Part shown: piece after piece, positions 45,589 to 56,609 of the stretch
Numbering within the stretch: the first letter of the stretch is position 1
Layout: each line of letters starts with the position of its first letter
Source of the DNA: Acheta domesticus
Lineage: Eukaryota > Arthropoda > Insecta > Orthoptera > Gryllidae
DNA length: 64,000 bases
Direction of reading: 5' to 3'
Assembly (NCBI GenBank): GCA_031308135.1
Contig: JAHLJT010000631.1
Span: forward strand, 28,416,271 to 28,480,270
Translations under genes and position numbers: made by a program
Notes under the pieces: generated by a model
What the model saw: the letters and a program-made list of their open reading frames with translations, nothing else
Told to the model about the DNA's origin: nothing
Database searches by the model: none

Positions 45589-48500
45589 ATGGAAAATATT
45601 ATTCAGTGGAACATCAACGGCTGTATCTCGCACTATTGTGAGCTGAAATTGCTACTGGCTAATTACACGCCAATGTGTCTGTGCTTACAAGAAACGCATT
45701 TCAAGCCACAAGACCGTTTCAATTTAAGAGGATACAAGACCTTCCGCAGTGACGTAGAACCTGATAGACGAGCTAGAGGAGGTGTTGCCATACTGATCAG
45801 CAACACACGTCCTGTTAGTCGTCTGCAACTCAATACACCTCTACAAGCGGTAGCAGTAACCCTATACCAGCCATTGAAGATGACATTATGTTGCGTATAC
45901 TTACCAGACGCCTCATGGCAAAATGAAGAACTACAAGATCTGATCGATCAACTACAACCTCCATTTCTTATTCTAGGCGACTTTAATGCTCATAGCACCA
46001 CGTGGGGCTGCTCTAGAACAAACGATGCCGGTCGAAGAATTGAAGACCTGTTACTTAACAATACATACGTACTCTTAAACACAGGTGCAAGCACTCACTT
46101 TAACGCTAGAAATGGTACATTCTCAGCCATAGATCTTTCGATATGTAGTCCAAATCTTGCAACACGTTTGACGTGGAATCCACTTCCAGATCTTCATCAG
46201 AGCGATCACTTCCCTCTGTTGATTTCTTCAAACATACGAAAGAACGACGTATATTTACCAAAACGTTGGTGTACCAACCGTGCAGACTGGTCCAGCTTCA
46301 TTAGACACATAAAACCAATAAATGCCAGTGGAAACACGGAGAGAGACGTTACAGACTTCACCAACTCTGTAATTTCTGCTGCTGGAAAATACATTCCTCA
46401 AAGTACTGGTCGCTCATTCAGAATGCCAGTACCATGGTGGAATACGGAGACGAAAGAAGCAATAAGGGAGAAAAGAAGAGCTCTCAACAGATATAGGCGT
46501 TCACCAACTCAAGACAATCTTATTGCTTTCAAGCGTTTGCGTGCACTTGCTCGTAGAAAAATACTAACAGCAAAACGATCAAGTTGGGAGAAATACGTGA
46601 CAACCATAACCAGGACGACCAAAGTCACAGAGGTATGGCAGAAGATCAGGTCAATCGCCGGGGAAAATGTTTTCAGTCCTATTACATGCATAGAGCATGA
46701 AGGGCAACTAATCTGCAACCCAGACGAAATAGCCAAAGTCTTTGCCTCTCAATACTCCAAAGTCAGCAACACAAACAGCTATCCTGAAGACTTCTTAGAG
46801 AAAAAGCGAGAAGAAGAAGGAAAAATACTAAATTTTACAACTGATATAGATGAGCCGTATAACGCTCTTTTCACAAGGCGAGAATTACAAGACGCTATAA
46901 GTGCAGCTGGAGACACAGCAGCAGGATCAGACAACCTCCCCTACAGCATAATACGTCGGTTACCAGAAGAAATACTCTCTATCTTGTTAAATATATATAA
47001 TAACATCTGGATACAAGGCAATTACCCCAAATGCTGGAAAGAGGCGATAATAGTTCCACTTTAAAGGCTGGCAAAGACCCATGGAAACCCGAAAACTATC
47101 GCCCGGTATCATTGACATGCTGTCTAGGAAAAATTCTAGAAAAAATGGTCAACACCAGACTAACATGGTGTCTCGAGAGATACAACCTCCTGAATAAATA
47201 TCAGTGCGGATACCGACAGCATCATTCCACCATTGACCAACTAATATATCTGGAAAACGCAATTCAGAACACCTTTATCAAAAGACAACATATGGTTGCT
47301 GTATTCTTCGATCTGGAAAAAGCTTTTGATAAGACCTGGCGTTACAACATTCTGAGACAGCTACACAACTGGCAAATCAGAGGAAAACTTCCAAACTTTT
47401 TATCAAGCTTTCTTAGTACCAGATCCTTCCAAGTCCGTATTGGGCAGTCCATCTCAGAAAGCCACGCACTAGAGAATGGTGTACCACAAGGTTCTCCATT
47501 AAGTGGTACGCTTTTTATCATAGCGATCAACGAGATGTTTGACGGCATAGAAACATCAGTTGGAAAATGCATGTATGTAGATGATATTGCTCTATTTTAT
47601 TCAGCCAAATCACCGGCAATGATCAAATTGAAAATGCAAAACGCCATAAATACCTTAGAACAGAACGCGGAAAATATCGGCTTCTCATTTGCAGCAGCTA
47701 AAACCAAATGCGTCCATTTCTGTAGAAAACGGAAAGGATGCAGAGATCCTCATCTGGCATTAAATGGTGTTCAACTGGCATACAATGAATCAGCAAAATT
47801 CCTAGGTTTGATCTTTGACAGACATTTAACTTGGAAACAGCATATAGATTATACCTTGTCTAGATGCAGAACGGCTCTGAACGTAATACGATGCATTTCG
47901 CATATAAATTGGGGAGCAGATAGAGACATCTTACTCCGTCTCTACAAATCAATGGTAATGTCCAAAATAGATTATGGATGCGCAGTGTACTCCTCAGTCA
48001 GGAAGTCAAACTTAAGGAAATTAGATCCTATTCACAACGCAGGCCTCCGTTATGCATCTGGAGCGTTCCGCACTAGTCCTTCCTTAAGTCTATATTGTGA
48101 AACCAGTACCATGTCGCTATATCATAGACGACAAACACTACTACTCAGATATAGATCAAAAATGTTGTCACTGCCAGAGCATTTGAACCATTCATTGATG
48201 ACTCGACCTAACTTGGCATATATTTACGATCGAAGACCTACTGCCACTCGTCCAGCCAACATCCGTGCAATCGAAATAACTAGATGTTATAACATCGTTC
48301 TACCATCGGTTTTGAAGTATAAAACCTATGAAGTTCCACCTTGGACGCTGAAACTGCCAGATGTTCGACTCGACACAACCAGTGTAAAGAAAAAAGAATG
48401 CCTTCCCGCAGAATTAAAAATTGGATTTAAATTAGTTCTCGAAGAATACATCGCAAATCACACAATCATCTACACCGATGGATCAAGAACCAAAAATGGG

Positions 48501-49271
48501 GTTGGAAGTGCATTTATAACTGAAAGCATATCAAAAGCATGGACTCTTCCCCTAGAAGCGAGTGTGTACACAGCTGAATTGTTTGCAGTATTGCAAGCTT
48601 TGCGATACTGTGAAACTCTAAGCCCAAGAAGATTTGTCATCTGCACAGACTCGCTCAGCTTCCTTAACGCCATAGACAGACACCTACCTGTGGACCCGAT
48701 GCTTCAAATGATAATTCTATCATGTCATAAATTAAGTCAGAGAGGAGCATCAGTCACATTCATCTGGTGCCCTGGGCACATAGGTATTTCAGGCAACGAA
48801 GAAGCTGATTCTGCAGCAAGAAATGCCGCAAACAAACCATTAGAAATTAATACGGAAATACGACCTCAAGACGCAAGAAATGCCGCTTTAAAGTGTATTT
48901 TTAGAGCATGGCAAACCACATGGAATAGCATTGAAACGAAATTAAAGCCGATCAAGCAAAGCGTGAATAAATGGCCAGCACACGACAGCTATACTCGAAG
49001 AGAACAAGTGTGCCTTACCAGGCTAAGAATAGGCCACACAAGAATAACATCTTCATTCATGCTGAAGAATGAGGAACCACCTGTCTGCCACTGCGGTGGA
49101 GTTTTAACAGTGAAGCATATACTAACGGACTGCGTGAATCTCGTAACAATCAGAGACAGATGTGAAATGAAGGGGGATCTGAAGGAGGACCTAGGAACGG
49201 ACACAACGGCGACTGGCAGGACGTTAAAATTCCTGAAAGAAGCAAATCTGTTTCATAAATTTGAAATGTAA
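45589..49271 (+). pseudogene. LINE ORF2: endonuclease, reverse transcriptase, RNase H; one frameshift
   Basis: About 1,226 residues in two frames. The first frame (45589-47064) has the APE-type endonuclease: QWNING at 6-11, QETH at 34-37 (catalytic Glu35), GDFNAH at 130-135 and SDH at 205-207, then the start of the RT. Near 47061 one base is missing, so the frame ends in TAA, while the other frame carries the RT on without loss: YRPVSL, AVFFDLEKAFD (catalytic Asp), NGVPQGSPLSG and YVDD at 47574-47585. RNase H follows with YTDGS (48470s), the Glu of YTAELFA, CTDS and HIGISGNEEAD. A CHCGG...H...C finger lies near the end. The protein nicks DNA and copies element RNA at the nick. The shift is inside the RT core, so it is damage or sequence error, not programmed. 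Confidence 0.93.
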
Positions 49272-49362
49272 CTGTAAATTGTACTTGTATATGTGACATT
49301 TTATAATAAACAGTAAAAAGGCTAAAGGCCTTAGTTGCCAAGCCTTCAAACAAAAAAAAAAA

Positions 49363-49375
49363 TAGAAGGAGGTCA
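49363..49375. repeat. Right target site duplication of the I-type LINE
   Basis: TAGAAGGAGGTCA directly after the A11 tail, identical to 43616-43628. Confidence 0.9.
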
Positions 49376-49573
49376 TTCAATGAGAAATACGTACGCAATT
49401 TGAGTGAACGTTTTCTCACATAGAAGACAGGAATGAAAGCGAGGGAGGAAAGAGTTGGTGGAGGAGGAATGCTGTCACAGCATTTGTATGTTTAAATTTA
49501 TCAATTTCAAGTTAGGGATGTAATTTAAAAATTAATCCGTTTCGACGTATCCTCCCAGGACACATATACGTAC

Positions 49574-49685
49574 CTGCGTGGTGTAGCGTGTAACGGCTTG
49601 CTTGGGGCAGTTGCCACGAATGTTGCACCACCAGCCTGTCTTCGTCACGTAGTCCATGTGGCTCAGCACGAGAGAGCGGGTGTAC
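49574..49685 (-). CDS. Unassigned internal coding exon (112 bp)
   Basis: On the minus strand a strong acceptor with a pyrimidine tract (GTCTTCTTCTACTTCCAG) precedes 49685. After one leftover base come 37 codons with balanced composition (SHMDYVTKTGWWCNIRG, then NCPKQAVTRYTTQ). The exon ends in CAG at 49574, followed by GTACGT, a near-perfect donor. The GWWC and NCP cysteines suggest an extracellular disulfide-bonded protein. I do not recognise the family and cannot find the flanking exons, which would lie above 49.7 kb and below 49.5 kb. The recent LINE immediately below would then sit in an intron. A chance match of both splice sites is possible but less likely. Confidence 0.5.
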
Positions 49686-49843
49686 CTGGAAGTAGAAGAA
49701 GACACGGTGTAGAAAAAATGGCCGTTGTTTCGGAAAGTTATCATTTCTCGAAAATAAGGAAACACTAAGGCCTTTCAACTTGAACTTAAAAAAAATAAAT
49801 CGCAATCGGGAGGTTGAAGTTTGTTGAGGAAGCGAATATAGCT

Positions 49844-50354
49844 TCAGATTAACGTGACTGGAAGAGCTATGAATTGGGTCATGGCGGAGCGAACATTCTG
49901 GAAAACGCTCGCTTGCTCGATCTCTGGTTCTCACGGAAAAGCAACCTCCCTTTTGTTAATTTTTCTGCAACAAGTTTCACTCGTTGCTTGTTGCTCGCTT
50001 CGCGCGCAATGAGCGTGCCTTAACGTTCCATGAGAACAGGTTAAGCTCTCAAAGTTGGTACTAGTGTCGCCTTGCTCCACTGCCCGCCAAAGAATAACCG
50101 CCTTTAGCGCGCGAAGCGAGCAACAAGCAACGAATGAAACTTGTTGCAGAAAAGTTAACAAAAGGGAGGTTGCTTTTCCGTGAGAACCAGGTAAAAAGGT
50201 GAACGATTTATTCAATGGTTGCTTATTTCTTCATATTATCTTCTAATAAGAGAGGTACATTGTGTCTTTCTAGAGATCGAGCGAACGAGCGTTTTCCAGA
50301 ATGTTTGCTTCGCCATAACCCAATTCATAGCTCTCCTAGTCACATTAATCTGAA
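49844..50354. mobile_element. Foldback element with an unequal right arm
   Basis: The left arm 49844-50010 is matched in inverted order by 50107-50189 plus 50272-50354, sharing AGCTATGAATTGGGT, AACATTCTGGAAAACGCTCG, AAGCAACCTCCCTTTTGTTAA and GCTCGCTTCGCGCGC. The right arm carries an extra ~82 bp (50190-50271). The loop is ~95 bp. It may be one foldback transposon or two inverted copies of one repeat. Confidence 0.8.
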
Positions 50355-50360
50355 AACCAG

Positions 50361-51225
50361 TTGAAATCTGAAACCGTGCGAACATTTGCGCACTTCGTAA
50401 ATGATTGGATGGAAGATGAAACAATTTGTTGGGATCCGCACGAAATCATGCAATGTAAAAATTTGGAAAGGATTCAGCGTAGGACAGCTAATTTTTCTTT
50501 CAGAGACAAGGAAATGTCAGGGTTGTATTCACTTGAAAACAAGCGTTTAGTAACAAGACTCTGCATTTTGTGTAAAGCTTATAGCGGTCATCCATCTTGG
50601 AAATAAATTAATCGGCGGCTATGTATTCCGACATACATCAGTAGAAGCGATCACAGTCACAAAATAAATTCAAGACCGCAGAGAACGGACGTCGGGAAAT
50701 TTTCTTTCACAAATCGAACGATAACGGAATGGGATAGATTGCCTGCAAAAACCTTTGAGCCCTTTCTTCGAAGCGTTCAACAGTTTAGGAAATTTCGGAT
50801 ATTACTGAGTAAATACCGGAGTTAACTAAGAATAATAGGATTTATAGCGATGCATATGTGTTGTATTGTGAAGCAAGGTGTCAAGCAGTGCTGAACAGAG
50901 AAATAACGAAGAAAGTGATTTAAGAGTTATAGTGAAGTGTAGTGCAGTGTCAGTGCAGTGTGGTCTTAATTGTACAAATATTCAGTGCGGAGTTAGATTA
51001 TAGAAGTTTCTTTTTCTTAATGTAACTTAATGTTTTATGAATCAGTCAGCTTTTAGATAATAATAATAATAATTATTATTATTGTTACTATTTTTACCAT
51101 TATTATATCATTATTTTTATTATTTACCATTGCTGTTTAATTTGTATGTTAGTTACATTACCTTATTTATGTAATTAGCTGCCACCGGGTTATACCCAAT
51201 TGCAGTATAAATAAATGTATCTATC
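50361..51225 (+). pseudogene. CR1-like LINE, 3' end fragment
   Basis: A frame at 50361-50606 includes NLERIQRRTANF and LENKRLVTRLCILCKAYSG, the conserved region after the RT in CR1/L2-type elements. After stops, RSDHSHKINSRPQRTD and NRTITEWDRLPA follow (50640-50760), also family hallmarks. The 3' UTR is AT-rich with an (AAT/ATT) run at 51058-51085. It ends in GGGTTATACCCAATTGCAG and TATAAATAAATG (51187-51220), a short repeat tail in place of poly(A). The endonuclease and RT core are missing: a 5'-truncated, mutated copy. Confidence 0.75.
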
Positions 51226-51406
51226 AATCTATTGTTTTAAAAATGAATACAGCAGGCAGTTTTGATCGGTTCTAGCTCCTGAACTAAGTATTTTAGCATT
51301 AAGTCCGATAATGTTAGTGGGTGTTAAGTAAGGTATTCAGAAGAGCTAAACCTCCAAAATTATAATGATTCGGGTAGATTCGTAGGCTTCCGCGGCCGGA
51401 GTCATT

Positions 51407-51558
51407 ATGTTCTTGGCTGTCCGGGATGAGCCGCGTCTCAGTCGGTTTTGCTGACGTTTCGGCCAATGCAGTATAGCTCTGAAGAAGGCCACAGCGAGAT
51501 GGCCGAAACGTCAGCAAAACCGACTGAGACGCGGCTCATTCCGGACAGCCAAGAACAT
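51407..51558. repeat. 59-bp inverted repeat with hammerhead-like core
   Basis: Arms 51407-51465 and 51500-51558 are inverted copies with one mismatch, separated by 34 bp. The loop and right arm read CTGAAGA (51479-51485), a GGCC/GGCC stem, then GAAAC (51505-51509), the order of a hammerhead ribozyme core, with one extra A before the stem. Stem I is not convincing. Such motifs are known at the ends of Penelope-like elements, so this could be two inverted ends of one. Confidence 0.6.
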
Positions 51559-52110
51559 TGTAATGATTCGTTCAAGGTGTAATTTGGTAGATTATGGCTT
51601 TAGAAGATAACTCAGCTTTAAGGACCTAAGATCCCTGATTTCCGAGTTACGAGCGACGGCAACGTGGGTTCCGGCCAAAAGTGTGTTGTCGGTTGTAATC
51701 GCGCCTTCTGTTTTCCGCACATTTCCATGAAACTTTTTATTATTACTTTTTCGTCCTAAATCTGCTTCATTGCAGGCCGGGAAGCGTAATTCCATATTCA
51801 TACGTAGCATACTTGCTGAAATTTGTGTCGGTGGTTTCTCAGAGTGTACAAAACCGTTGCAGATGAAGTTTTCAGCGCCATAAAACGTTTCAAGAAATGC
51901 GAATTATATAAAATTTAGTTTGCACTCAGTAAAATTACTATGTTTCTAAAAAGAAAGCCAATGTCCTATTCTCATTAATATGAAATCGAGCATGTCATTT
52001 GTCAAATGTCGAACTCTTATGCCTTATATGCCCTATAAATATGAAATATGAAAATATGAAATTGCACGTGTCCCATTCTTATTAATAGTATTATGCACGA
52101 ACCAATGAGA
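51559..52110. other. No gene recognised
   Basis: AT-rich with several ATATGAAAT words near 52035-52060. Nothing identified. Confidence 0.4.
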
Positions 52111-52116
52111 CCAGCT

Positions 52117-52623
52117 TAGGTGGCTCAGGGAATCATTTGATGTCACTGCAATGATTCTGACCTGGAGGTTGTAGGGTTCAAGTCTCGACGGTGGCAGAAT
52201 TTTCACACTAGCTAGACAGCTACGTCGAATTCAGCCGCTGTCTGTAGGAGAATTCTAGCGACTGGATGTTCTGATCAGTTGTTCTCCTTTCAACACCAGG
52301 CGAGTGCGGGAGCAGTACCGTAACAAACGGGCCACGGACTGCGCGCGATATTTCCTTCCTGTTTCTTGTCCTGTTCTCATCCCTTAACTACACATGTTTA
52401 AATGCACTACACTATCAAACATGTTGAGCGGTTAGAGCTTGTCCCGGCTGGGGTGGTGCCCCGCTGGTGGGAGATACCTGGTTGGGGAAAACCCGCTAGC
52501 GGACGGGAAGATCGGCGCCGGATCTAGACTCCCAGCGGGGATCTACCGCCACCTCCTGCGATATAAAACATGCACTACACTTACAAGACTAATAACCTCA
52601 GCAGTTAGTGGGCCCGGAATCAC
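52117..52623 (+). mobile_element. SINE family A, full length, interrupted in its tail
   Basis: Head with box A-like GGTGGCTCAGGG (52119-52130) and box B-like GGGTTCAAGTCTC (52174-52186), separated by ~45 bp as in tRNA genes. The body holds the GGAGAATTCTAGCG junction and CAACACCAGGCGA. The GC-rich block (GTCCCGGCTGGGGTGGTGCC) precedes the 3' end CCCGGAATCACTAA. The AATC-type tail seen in other copies resumes only at 53374, after a DNA transposon inserted into it. Confidence 0.85.
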
Positions 52624-52626
52624 TAA

Positions 52627-53373
52627 GGGTACGATCAGAGTGGATCCGTTATCGGAGTCACACTGCATCCGACTGCAATAGATATGTTTCTGTGAAGTAT
52701 TGCGTATAAGTGGTATCTTCAATGGAAGCGAGGAGATAACAACTGCTTGCTGAAAGCTCTGTTCTTAAATTTCTTCTGCTTGAAAATCAAAGAAATTACT
52801 ATTTTTGCCGATCGCGAAAATACAGGTGAATTTCATATCTCATACTGAATTCTCATACTGTTTCAATTACTGAAACAACCAGTAAAATTTTTCGAATACA
52901 CAAGTATGTCGCCTAATGCTTTTTTTACATACTTGGAGCAATTAGAGATGACACTGGGAAAAGCTCAAATTTTAGAAAATGCATTACTACAGAGGAACGA
53001 CTGTTCTTAACCATAAGGTATGCGAGGTTATGTCTCGTGTTTACTACACGTTTCGCCCATTTCTTCTGCGATTTCATTCCATAATTTTTTGTCCCTGTTG
53101 TGATATCTAGAAGACATTCACAGAGCATCTCGTTCGAGTATAAGTGAAACTAGCTTTTCAACATCCATCTCCGACAGCTCAGATCGGCCGAATACATAAA
53201 ATTCATTTGATAACGGTCTACCGACTTCGAAGTTCAGCCATGTTCGCCAGAACTTGTCGGATGCAATGTGACCGTGCCTGCGCTTTAGTGAGGGTTTGAA
53301 GTATTCGGCCGTAAACGCCCGTGTTCGGCCGAACGCGAATTCGGCCGAATACGGGTTCGCTCTGACCGTAGAC
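52627..53373. mobile_element. Harbinger-like nonautonomous DNA transposon
   Basis: 747 bp inserted in the tail of the SINE. The flanks are TAA (52624-52626) and TAA (53374-53376), a 3-bp TWA-type duplication. The ends GGGTACGATCAGAG and, inverted, GTCTACGGTCAGAG align without gaps, and similarity continues inward (CCGTTATCGG versus CCGTATTCGG). The right end repeats TCGGCCGAA words. No transposase frame. The PIF/Harbinger assignment rests on TSD length and sequence and on the TIRs. Confidence 0.65.
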
Positions 53374-53503
53374 TAATCAATAGCGCCAATAAGCAATTAC
53401 CATTGTCAACGAGAACAACGCAACTGGAGAGAAACCCCCATGCTCAAACGACAACAAAATTCGCCACTAAAATCCTCAGGGAATGTTATGGTAAGTTCGG
53501 TTC

Positions 53504-53511
53504 CTCTAAAG
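53504..53511. repeat. Left 8-bp TSD of hAT-like element
   Basis: CTCTAAAG, identical to 54544-54551. Confidence 0.85.
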
Positions 53512-53592
53512 CAGGGATTCTCAATTTTTTTTCTTGGACACTTTTATAAGAATTGTTTGCTACTTCGACATCCTTGTATTATTACTTTCTCG

Positions 53593-53616
53593 TATACTAT
53601 ACGTACGTATAGTATA
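53593..53616. repeat. 24-bp perfect palindrome
   Basis: TATACTATACGT followed by its exact reverse complement, without spacer. Confidence 0.95.
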
Positions 53617-53774
53617 GGGAAAGTTATTTAATGCTGCACAAAAAAACAAGGGATTTCGGCAGAAAAACACTAATTATAGAGCCTTGGTAACGAAAAAGTG
53701 GATAAATCCGGTTGCTAAATTAAGAAAAAAATCTCCTAACACGTGGTGCAGCCAGAATCCCGGGTCCTTGATAA

Positions 53775-53794
53775 AACACACACACACACACACA

Positions 53795-53825
<31 letters not shown>

Positions 53826-53850
53826 TGCACGCACACACGCACACACACCA
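53775..53850. repeat. (CA)n microsatellite
   Basis: Interrupted ACACAC run inside the hAT-like element. Confidence 0.95.
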
Positions 53851-54551
53851 AAAAAAGAAAGAAAGAAAAACGTCTGTCCGTTCGTCCGTCGGTCTGTGAA
53901 CAACACTAGGGACTAATCCGCTCAGCCGCTTTTCTCCAAAATTGATACTCCCCGATCGATCTGACTGATCTCGTGGCCCCTTGAATTTGAAACCGATATT
54001 TTAATTTTGAGGGTACTTTACATGAAGCCCCTGGGACATTTTCAAAAACGGCTCCAATTTTTTTCTTTAAATTTATTGTAAGAATAGACTAAAATACATG
54101 GTGAACTCTGAATTTTCGAAAATTGCGAAAGTTTGAATTTTATTCGGCGTCTTTCCAACAACAAAATTGCAGATAGAAATTTTTCCTTCAAATAAAATTT
54201 TTTCTTCATAGTGAGTTCTTTCTTTAATCGAAGAATGGATGTGGAATTACAGTTCTGGTTATGATAAAGAGTCTGATATTGCATTGAATTATGAAATAAT
54301 AACGTATGTTCTATTATATAATTCTTCATATTGTTATTAATCATAAACATTCTAAATAATATTACCATTTAAAAAAACGTAATTGTCGATTTTCTAAGCG
54401 AATCTTTTCCCCCCGTTTCCGTAGCATCATTGGAACACTGTGCGGATGCCGCCGCGTCGGGCCTTGCCTGTGCTCCGTGGCTCCGTGCGGAGCTGGCGAG
54501 CAGATTGCTGTGACGTCACTCAGCATTGAGTTGGAAAGCACTGCTCTAAAG

Positions 54552-56609
54552 GGTAGTAATACATCTCTCCTCTCAATCCACGGCCAAATCTACCGACATT
54601 TCTTTTTTATAACAGCACATGCTATTGCAGCTATTTTTTACCTGGCTGGTTAAAGGCATACCTACCTAGTTGCCTGCATTGTGTATGAAAAAAATCAGTT
54701 GCTTGGTTTCGATTTGTATTCTTACCTTTTTCTTCACAGTATTCACAACGGAGTCAAACAATTTTACAAAAATGTTGGCCGTGTTCAACAGACAGTAGCG
54801 TATTATAGAGGGGAAAGAGGTGATTTATTTGGTATTGTTAGGACCAAACGCATCTAGAAATATAGTGCAATAACTAGCATTTTTTGTAATTTTGTAGTAA
54901 ATTGTTGTTTACCTACAGAATATTTCAGGGAGAAAACAACCAAAGTCTTCTTTCGATTAAATTTTAGATATTGCTACTACTCGTACAAGCATGATATTGT
55001 ACGGCTCGAGTACTACATTCTACTTGACTCAATTATTTTTAAAACATGTGAATGCCCACTAATAATTGTGGTAGAAAAGAATTATACACGAAAAAAGCAG
55101 GTCACCTGAAACTTTGAATCACAAATTTTGAACAGGCTGTCAATTGTAGTTTGAAGGAGAATATCAGAAAGTTATATGGAAAGACATTTCATTAACATCA
55201 GATAAAATTTCGAATTTCACAATTCCATCCCACAATACAATTCTTTCTGACAAAAATCGTCAAATTCATACTATTAATGCCATTGTGCTCTATGCCTAGG
55301 AAATATTTCGCGAAGAAGTATACTATTAAAATTGTGGAAGAGGGAAACTGGAATTAAAGATTCCAAACAAACCGGAAGCCAACAATCGCATTTGCTGGAA
55401 GAGAAGATTACATTGAATTCAATGTCTGATTCATGAAAAAACATGACAGGAAAACGTCAGATTGCGGATATTTTAAAAACATACTTAGATGATGGTTTCA
55501 TGAAAACTTTGCAAGCTGATAAATATAATCGCAAACTGAATGAAACTAATAGACGTTATGAAATAAGAAGGGTTTTTGTCTCCTTATTCACAGTATTCAC
55601 ACAAATCAATGAAGAACTAAACATACACTAGTGGTCAAACAGAAAATGTCCCTTTATCATTAGTAGGTGAAGTCCCCGTGTGGAATGTGAAATCTGAAAA
55701 TGCAATATGGTAGGTGATACTTTAAATATAACTTAGTATTGTTACATTCACAACTGATAGAGCAATTGATTTTCGAAAACTTAATGATCATAAACTTAAT
55801 TTTAGTTTTATTAATTATTATTTTATTTTGGAAGTCCCAAATTATTATTTTATTATGGAAGTCCCAAATTGTTAAATTTGGAGGAATTCAGCTCATATGT
55901 AACATATCACAAAATAGGCGAAAGTTTGTAGGTTGAATTGAATTAAATGAGCAATGTGTACGTAATTGAGTTTCATTTGCAAATAGCTTCAATGCGCATA
56001 TTAATAACGTTCTGTTTGTAGAATAAACAATAAAAAGCCTTCATGGAAAAAAAAGAAACTTAAATTTTACAATTTGATTGCTAACAACACGGATCAAATT
56101 TGAATTTTGAGAAAAACTTGTTAGACATACCACATGCTAATGTTGGTTGTAGGATACTAGAACAAATGAATTTCAAAACTACTACACGGATGCGGTAATT
56201 TTCAAGGCTCTTCGGGTTTTGTAAGTTACTACCACATCCTTTTTTCCCTATTTGGAAAGTTTCTAGAGCACACTTTTTCTTTCATTCTCATACGATTCGA
56301 GAACAAGTAATTCAATTTTCTGTTTGAAACATTGGTTTCAGAGCGTTTCCTGTTTAATGGCCATTATCAAATCCCGTAAGTTCAGAGATTTATTTGGGGT
56401 AAAACAATGATTAATTGTAACTATAGTAGGCAGAGAAAAGAGCCTTTATTCTTTCACAAATAGGAATGTGAAAAGGCTTGTAAAATATGATAAATGCGTT
56501 TTAAACTTCAAGTGGTCAAAATAAGTTCATAATGATGATTACAAATGACTGACTTAATAACACAGCAATAAAATTTTACTGAGACACTTGCTTGATGGGA
56601 CGATGTAAT
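54552..56609. other. AT-rich; probable transposon decay
   Basis: A 62-codon frame at 55443-55631 and scattered coding-like fragments have no nameable domain. The stretch may belong to the decayed retroelement that follows, but I cannot show its limits or any LTRs. Confidence 0.35.

Larger units (their letters stand above)
43629..49362 (+). mobile_element. I-type non-LTR retrotransposon, essentially full length
   Basis: A 5.73-kb element flanked by a 13-15-bp duplication and ending in A11. It has a ~650-bp GC-rich 5' UTR starting CCCCGTGTGG, with GTCG/CGAC able to pair at 43681-43695. ORF1 and ORF2 follow, separated by 42 nt, then a ~90-bp 3' UTR with AATAAA at 49305-49310 and a hairpin-capable AAGGCT...AGCCTT. 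An RNase H domain after the RT and three zinc knuckles in ORF1 fit the I/Nimb-like group better than classic Jockey. The perfect duplication and clean ORF1 indicate recent insertion. One frameshift in ORF2 makes this copy non-autonomous as sequenced. Confidence 0.95.
53512..54543. mobile_element. hAT-like nonautonomous DNA transposon
   Basis: 1,032 bp flanked by the perfect 8-bp duplication CTCTAAAG. The left end reads CAGGGATTCTCAATTTTT and the right end, inverted, CAGTGCTTTCCAACTCAATG, the CAGNGNT...CAA pattern of hAT ends. It contains a 24-bp perfect palindrome (53593-53616) and a CA microsatellite (53775-53850). Modules at 53660-53760 and 54010-54060 are shared with 7318-7700 and 21540-21650. 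No transposase. Confidence 0.85.
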
